A DNA stretch of 64,000 nt from Acridotheres tristis (lineage: Eukaryota; Chordata; Aves; Passeriformes; Sturnidae), in NCBI GenBank assembly GCA_037013685.1, contig CM072894.1, positions 3,846,841 to 3,910,840 on the forward strand, written 5' to 3'. Of the stretch, positions 49,730 to 64,000 are shown one piece after another; position 1 is the stretch's first letter, and each line of letters starts with the position of its first letter. The notes beneath the pieces are model-generated. The model saw only the letters and a list, made by a program, of their open reading frames with translations. It had not been told where the DNA came from and did no database searches. Both the position numbers and the translations under genes were made by a program.

Positions 49730-50758
49730 GTAAGTGTGTAAGAGGGAGAAACAAAGGACTGGAAAACCATGTAGCAGACATCCTGCTTGTTTTTTTCTAT
49801 CAGTTGTCAATGGATACTATAAATTCTGGGTTCAGTATAACTCTAAAATATACAAGTGGTTTTTTTTCGTCGTATGTTTTTACCAATAGATGATCTGCTT
49901 TTTTTTCCATCCATGTGAATGATATTTTTCCTTTCTCTCTTGTGGTTTCTAAAACTGTTTATGCTCACTTGAATTTTCTTTTCACTACTTGGTGGCAACA
50001 TGGAGCATGGCTCTTGAGAATATTGACAGTTATTTTGGAATACACTGAAATTAATACTGCAGGAACAGAAAAAACTACCAGGCAAATTTGTAAATCTTTA
50101 ATGGCCACCTGACTTTGCAAAATTCCTGACGTCAAAATACTCTGTTAATTTCAATGGTAGCATGGGAATATTAGTTATCTTGCAGAACTGTTCTCTTTAT
50201 AACAACTTCAGAATGTATTTGAGTCACACTGAAAGAGAGAATAATAGGGTTTTTTGTGAAGGAAGTAGTAAGTGAAGGGTTACAATGTTTTTCTGTCCTC
50301 ATGAATTTAGAGAGCATTAAATTGAGTTTCTTCCTCGTGTGCTTTAAGCTCCTTCACATAGGCACTAAAGAGCTAGAAGCACAGTCACAATATTAGCAGA
50401 TAATAAAAGAGGAGAAAATTGAGAGGTGTCTTTTTCTATAAGTTTTTTTTTTTTTTTCTTTTACCTGCTTACAAGAGGGTGAAAACCAGTTGCCTTTATT
50501 AGAATTACTCTTCCTAGGAAATGAAGTGTTTGCTGGGAGCTCCCCCAGAGAACACTTCTCCAGCCTGTGCTGGTTTCCTGGGCTGAGTTGTAAATGGGAG
50601 GAAGGACTGTGACAAATGAGCCACTCCCAGGCAAGCACCCCAAACAAGCCCTGAGCTGAGGACACTCAGCCCAGTGTCATCTGCCCCTTCCCTGGGGCTT
50701 GCTGGGAACAGTGCAGCAATGCTGCTTTTTGGTTTGGGGTTTTGGGGGGTGTTGGTGT

Positions 50759-50789
50759 GTTTGTTTGTTTGTTTGTTTGTTTGTTTTTT
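50759..50789. repeat. (GTTT)n repeat
   Basis: Seven GTTT units in a T/G-only tract that continues to about 50810. The minus-strand Lys-Gln-Thr-Asn repeat frames come from it. Confidence 0.93.
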
Positions 50790-53700
50790 GCTTTGTTTTT
50801 TTGGGATTTTTTAATTGAGTACTTGGAGTGAGAGATAGGATGGAGTTAGAACTGGCAGGCAGCTTGAGGTGAATGTCTGATGAGTGTGAGCAGGAAATCC
50901 AAGCTGCCCTGCTGACCCAGGGGACAGAGCCACGTACCTGCAGAGGCTGTGCCACCCTGCCAGGAGCTGCTTTTCCTTTAGGAACATCAGCTGGTTCTGC
51001 TGGAAAAGCTGCTCCCAGTTACAGCTCTGCTCAAGTTAACCTGTTCTTGTATCACTGCTTCATATTGTGCTTTATCTGCAGGCATGGTTAAAAACCCCTT
51101 AGGACATATTGTAGGACTAAGGTACAGTGATGCAGAGCAGATTCTTCTTTAAAGTCTGGATTGAGCTAGGAGATCTCCTTCCTTTGCTGGCAGTCTTTAT
51201 GAAGGCACCAAGGAAGTCAGTGCTCCTTACCAGGAAAAGAAGTAAATTCTGGGTTGTGTGCTTAACTAGATAATGGAAAGGGACCTAAACCCCAGCTGAC
51301 CAAATTATTTTATATCATGGTTAGAATTAATTAATTTTTTTTCTCTGTCCTAATGAGAAGCTTGTTTTTTCTATTAAAACTAGTAACTTTGTAAGAAGCT
51401 GCATAATCCATCCAGCCATGAGTAGACTTACTCAGGCCTTCTGTGCTTAGCTTATCCAAGAAGAGTTTAAAATCTTGGCAGTGCTGTTCCATGAGGAGCT
51501 GGTTCAGGGTGTGTCTCCAGCCTCGTGGCAAGCCCAGCTGTGTAGATGCAGGGTCCATGTGGCAGGATCAGCTCCCGTGGTCTCAGCCTCTACAAAGCAC
51601 TGCTCTCAGATAAGGGGGCTGATCTGGAGGATTAATGTAGTACCACCAGGGAGAGAAAAGCTTATCTGCAGGGCTCTGAAGGCAGCAGGGCTGCACGGAA
51701 GGCTGGCTCCAGGAGTGACAGCTCTCTCTCCCTTCACAGTGGCTGCCCTCACAAATCCAAACAGTGGGGACAGGCACGGCCATGGGGTTGAAATCATCAA
51801 CTAGGAAAAGCCAGAACCCATCCAAGTTCCAGGGAGATACACAGATCACAGTCTTCCACTTGAGTAGCTGCTCCACACCCTCTTGCTTCAAGCCTTGCAG
51901 CCTCTGATGGTCAGGGACAGGAATTAATTTTACACCCCAGACTTCTTCTTTGCCTCCATGACCTCACTGCACCTTGGACAAGCAGCAGGATTGAAGGGAA
52001 AAGCTGGAAAAGGGTATTTCTTCATTGGATTCTCACACAATGTGTTTCCTGCAAGCTGAGTGAAGCAAAGAGGGAGAATTTGAGTAGGAAAATATAAAAA
52101 TGCAAGTGGGATGATGCTTTTGCTGCCTTCATGGCTGACTTTAAAGACATGCCCGGTTTTTGGGCTCACAAATGTTGTTGTTAGGTACAAGCTGGAGTGT
52201 GGTGTTGTGCACATCATGTCTGCCTTAACCCTGTCACCTTTAGGATGCAAATCTTTCTAACACCTGTAGGAAAATACTCCAGCAGTGCTACATCCAGTGC
52301 CAAACCATTTTGATCCTAGAAACAACTCAAAAGAGCTAGAAACAGCAAAAGAGCTGCATTTTGATAATTTCTTCTTCTTTTTTTGTGTTGAGGATTGAAG
52401 CAAAATATTTTAATGAGCCCCCCTCCCAAGATAAGTTTTAAATTATTTTCCTGGGAAAGGATAAAAAAATGAAAGATCTTAATCCGTGTCTTTCATTTCA
52501 AATTACATATGGAAAAAACCCAAATCCCTTTGTTTTTTTTTCATGAATATCATCTACCTAGCTGCTTATGTTGCCTTCCAGCAACGTCTTTGTTGCTAAC
52601 TCTGTCTGAAACACCACTTGCATCTAACTCTGTTCTAATGTCTCTCTAAATGTGACAAGAAAATTCATGTATTTAAGAACACAATTAATAGGAAATTTAA
52701 GCCAAGCTGTTCTGTTAGGAGGTAGAGAAGATAAAATTCCAGGGTACTGTTTTACACAGTTTGCAATCCTTTTTACATTTATAATTAAAATATTAGTAGA
52801 TGTTAATAGGAAGAATTTGAAATCTAGATGATATATCTTGTTTCAGTGTCAGGAAAGGCAAATACTTTTTAAAATACTATGTTTTCAAATTGTATTGGGC
52901 ACACACTGAGTAGAATGTAAACCACTTTAAATAAAATAATAACAAATGCTTTTGAAAGTCACTAATCAAATTTGAAAATCTATTGTTAGGTTGTTGAAAT
53001 TTTTGCTGTTCATTTCTGTTAAGAGTTTCATGTGGAAATTGAAACTTCTACAATTCAATACATTATTAAAGTGACAGATTATGCACTTTTTCCAAGAGGA
53101 ATGTAACTGAAAAGACAACAATCTAAATTAGAATGTATACCCAACTGAGGGAATGCAAAAATACAAATATAACCTATAAATCAAACCTGAAACATTGAGC
53201 AAATGTCAAGTGCTCCATGACTGTGTGTGTACAGGAGTGTGGTCAGAGCACAACTGTATTTTTACTGTCCCTGTGCAGCTGGTGTTGCTGAGGAGAAGGT
53301 GCCAGATTAGAGCAGCAAAAGGCGAGCAGGAGCCTGCTGGGGCACCCAGAAAGAGCTGAACCAGCAGCTGGGCTCAGTCAGGGAAAGCCAGCAGTGCTGC
53401 TTGGAGCCAGCATCTTTAATTAAAACCCTTCTATCACCCTAATAGCTCTGCATGTTTGTAACACTCTCATTGATTTCAGTTACTGCCCATTTTTTCCTTC
53501 ATGGATTCATAGTGTCCTGACACAATTAAAGATGAGGGGAAAATATAAAAGAGACATATTTGTATATGTACATGAGGTGGTCATTTCATCCCATCCTCAA
53601 CACAGTTTATTGCTGTCAAATACTGTAGAAATCCATTTCCATGCACAGCACATTTTTGGAGACTTTGGTGTTTGTCCTTTGGGTCCTGGCCCTGACTGTG

Positions 53701-54745
53701 ACAGTTCTGTGTAGTTGAACCCCCCAAATTCTAGGGATCACACACAACCTGTAGGAATCCAGGCAGGTAGTTGTGCTGACCCTCATTAGGTCTGCTTGGG
53801 GTCTCAGCTGGGATTAGTGAGGCTCTCCTCATGGTTGTGTTGGGTGAAGATAGGAGTACCTGGCACCTGGAATGCCATATAGTTTGACATTTTGGGCAAT
53901 ATTCATAATTCACTCTTTCAGATAGGTCTTGAGTTACAGCTATAAAATCAATTGATTGTATTTGGAGAAAGCATTTGGGGAAAAAAGCTTGTTATCTTTT
54001 TAAACCAGTGCAGCTATGTGCATTTTCTGTGAGGTTACCCCCTGAGAATGATTGCAGGAAGCTGAACTGGTGAGTGATGTTTATTGGCATCTGAGCAATC
54101 AGATTGTTTCAGGCCTTCAGACAATACACTGAATTGTCTTGTGTTTGCTTTGTCTTGGGGGAAATCCCTTCCTTTTAAAGTGTCTTAAATATGAGTCCTT
54201 AAGATTCAGAGCCTGCCAAGCTCGTTCATGTCTTGGTGTGTGTGGTGCCACTGACAGGTTCTCCCCAGACCTGGACCTTCAGTAGCAGCTCTAATGCAAA
54301 TATGGCAAACAGTGAGGGAGGAGATAGGTGTGATATGTTCTGGCCTCTTCCTAGAACAACATGTTGGCATTTCTGTTGGCATTGTTTGTTTTCCCTATAA
54401 ATAAACAACTGGGGAAGAACAGCGACAAACCTTTGCTGTAATCATTAGTTTGCTTCAGGAAAACTCAGTGTTCTCTATCCTGAGCAGCATGGTAGAGACC
54501 CTCCATGAGCTGTTGTCTAGCCAGAAGCAAAATACACTTTTTGAAGCCATCCAGTTCAAGTATTGTGCTGAAGTGAGGACCTGGTTCCTCCAGATCTGCC
54601 ATTTTTAAGACCCCAATCAATCACATGTGTATATCTGGGAGAATCAAACCCCCTATTTAAGAAAGATCTAGGGACAATAAAGAGCTTTTGTCATATGGAT
54701 CTCTGAGGGTTCTGTCATCTGTCTCCAACCACAATCCCCACTTAA

Positions 54746-55180
54746 TGTAATAACTGTAGCTATAGAAGAAGAGATTACAGGCAACCTCACCCCTGATAAG
54801 TCACAGTTGTACTAATTACCAAAGAATAGCCTTGCCCTTAATGGGTCATAGCTGGGACTAATAAAGATAACTGTGATAAAAGGGGTGGGCTGGCTGGTCA
54901 GGGGATCCTCGAGGAAGAGGACGTGGAGAAGGAGGGCCTTGAGGAGCCTGGAGGAAGAAGGATGTATCCCAAGAGTCCCAAAGCAGAATGAAACAAGGAA
55001 GAGAGTTGGTGCTGTAAAAGATGTGCTGTGGGGTTAGTCTGGGGCTGATGCAGTTGGACCCTACAGCAGGAGCTTGAGTAGCCAGAGTCAGGATGGCTCA
55101 GCTGTAGCAAAGAATAAACCAGGACCCTGTTCATCTTGTTAAATGGGAATCTGTGTCTTGGCTCATCTCTACCCTTAACA
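54746..55180 (+). mobile_element. Solo LTR of an endogenous retrovirus
   Basis: The element starts TGTAATAAC and ends CCCTTAACA, giving short TGT(T)AA/TTAACA inverted ends. It has a TATA-like GATAAAAG at 54875-54882 and an AATAAA signal at 55113-55118, about 60 bases before the right end, the order expected of U3-R-U5 in the + direction. The region after the TATA box (54900-55110) is purine- and GC-richer. No retroviral genes flank it, so it is best read as a solo LTR. Target-site duplications are not obvious; left-flank CTTAA also occurs within the last bases of the element, which leaves the boundary uncertain. Confidence 0.55.
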
Positions 55181-56498
55181 AGAGGTCTGCTGCAACAACA
55201 GACTAGAGAAGGTGTTTGTTCATTTTCATGAGCCAAGACTGTCACCACAGTGTGCTGGTGGCACACAGCCACAGGTGCCATTGTTTCACATCTGTCTTAA
55301 TGTTTATCAACACTGTCACTTAAATACACACTTCTTTTTAATGTGCTTCTCAGGCAGTGTTGACAGTTAAGTGCCTTCACAGAATTTTCCTAATTTCTCA
55401 AATTAGATTGCACAAGCCACAAAAGCCTTTTCTTTCTCTCTGGGGGTTTTCCTCTGATAGCAGCAAGATGAGATTGTTCTAAAAGTGTATTGTTTTATTC
55501 TGTAGATTATAAGCAACCACTTCTCTTTAGGTGTTTTCATTTTTATGTCCTGAATAAATACTGTATGTAGAAAGAACCTTCAGCATTGCCTTAAGTATTC
55601 CTGGCAAGTAGTGAAGGGATTTTTGGATCAGAATGTACTTACAAATGTGTTACCTATATATTAAAATAGTAGAATTGAGCAGAAAGTTGGATGGAATTTG
55701 GTTTTCTCTTGCTTCCTGAAAAGTGTTTTTCATAATATTTTCATTTTTAAAATGCTTAAAAAAAAAGTAGAGGTTAATTGCAGAAGTGTATCACTCCAGC
55801 TTTTATCAAGACAGCTGACAGCATGGTAGGTAGTGGTGGTTGGTATAGTTTGGATAATACTAATTTCTTTTTCCATACAGCTGAGTGAGGGAGGGGAGGT
55901 GGATACTCCATTGGTTGACCATTTTTTGCACAAGGTTAAGCCACGAGTGGTGTGGAACCACAACCCAGCTGGTGGATCTAGTTCTGTGGATGAAGGCAGG
56001 ACTGCATTATTTAGAAGTAGCAAGTGTTGTTTCCAAATGTGTTCCAGGGTTGCAGTCTGTTCTGCTCCCGTTTGTCAAATGGATTGCCATCAAGGGCAGC
56101 ATTTGGTGGTCTCACTCTGAATTTCACTCATGTGCACCACGTTGCTGTTCTTCATGGGGGGAAACTCACACGTACCTGGTGGGCTCTTCTGTTATTTTCG
56201 GGGGGGAGGGGATGTGTCAAAAAACGAGTGACTTGAAAGTAACATTCCCTGTGAATTTTCGCGGGTAAAAGGGCACACTAAAAATTCCTACTCCACAGTC
56301 CTTGAGCAACATGCGTGCCCCTAAAGAAGGTGTCCTGCAGGTGCTCCGGATGCGGTTCTGGATCCGAGCATCCTTGAGGCACTTCTCTCCTTTCCTGGGA
56401 GTTTTCCCAGCACGCTGTGGACATTTTGCCCATGTGGCAGCTGGGGAGCTGTGTGCCTTGCCCTGTGAGTGACTCTGTCCCTTTTCGTGCCCGTGCAG

Positions 56499-56617
56499 TG
56501 ACGAAGACTGTGTGTGCAGAGCAGTGTGACGGGCGCTGCTACGGGCCCTACGTCAGCGACTGCTGCCACCGCGAGTGCGCCGGCGGCTGCTACGGACCCA
56601 AGGACACCGACTGCTTC
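56499..56617 (+). CDS. ERBB4: ERBB4 exon 6 (cysteine-rich domain II)
   Basis: A 119-nt exon with acceptor cgtgcccgtgcag and donor GTACGT. TG completes a Leu codon begun in exon 5, and the exon ends in phase 0 after TTC (Phe247). The peptide [13 protein letters not shown], then [13 protein letters not shown], then [13 protein letters not shown] continues the disulfide modules of domain II at about residues 208-247. Against human, R210K and S239Y differ; Tyr at 239 is unusual because ErbB family members carry Ser or Thr there. The exon is far richer in GC and CpG than its neighbours, with almost all third positions G or C after the first nine codons, and it sits in a local CpG-rich patch. Confidence 0.97.

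Positions 56618-64000
<7,383 letters not shown>

Larger units (their letters stand above)
49730..56498 (+). other. ERBB4: ERBB4 intron 5
   Basis: A 6.8-kb intron, donor GTAAGTG and acceptor gtgcag. It contains a poly-T run (50443-50457), a GTTT repeat and an LTR at 54746-55180. The last ~350 bases become CpG-rich towards exon 6. The stretch 52260-53250 is strongly AT-rich with no open frames of note. 51470-51930 is more GC-rich and open on both strands, but has no recognisable product. Confidence 0.93.

Noticed and set aside
51583..51891. Possible extra exon near 51739 after a pyrimidine tract and cag
   Set aside because: The following sequence has no ERBB homology and exons 5 and 6 already join in frame without it.

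Overview
The window is vertebrate, almost certainly avian, nuclear DNA. It covers a central stretch of one very large gene on the + strand, ERBB4 (HER4, a neuregulin-receptor tyrosine kinase). Six coding exons are present, and every one has a canonical AG acceptor, a GT donor, the expected length (135, 66, 119, 142, 114 and 127 nt) and compatible reading phases. On human exon lengths these are exons 4 to 9, about residues 141-375 of the precursor: the end of ligand-binding domain I, all of cysteine-rich domain II with its dimerization arm, and the first part of domain III. The other ~98.9% of the window is intron. Avian origin is inferred from CR1 LINEs as the main recognisable transposon, LTRs of a kind seen in songbirds, no Alu/B1/MIR sequence that I could see, and a low repeat load.

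Layout: 1-28928 is the 3' part of intron 3. It holds a relic of an L1-like reverse transcriptase (~10.74-11.21 kb), a 48.5-unit GGAA microsatellite (7537-7730), a minus-strand LTR with a seven-copy 40-bp tandem repeat in its U3 (15664-16504), and old CR1 fragments. Exon 4 is at 28929-29063. Intron 4 (20.6 kb) holds a small minus-strand CR1 tail (31697-31930), a 2.8-kb decayed plus-strand CR1 (~43250-46020) and an AT-rich double hairpin (41074-41140). Exon 5 is at 49664-49729. Intron 5 (6.8 kb) holds a plus-strand LTR (54746-55180) and ends in a CpG-rich patch that surrounds exon 6 (56499-56617). Exons 7 (60548-60689), 8 (62111-62224) and 9 (63535-63661) follow at shorter spacing.

There is no second host gene, RNA gene, CRISPR array or operon-like system that I can support. 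Nearly all open reading frames outside the six exons are chance or repeat-derived. The points most worth checking are the L1-like RT relic, the CpG-rich island over exon 6, two non-conservative changes in domain II (Tyr at human Ser239, His at Phe279), the LTR U3 repeat array and the AT-rich hairpin pair. Comparisons with human ERBB4 and with transposon families are from memory, not from a search.
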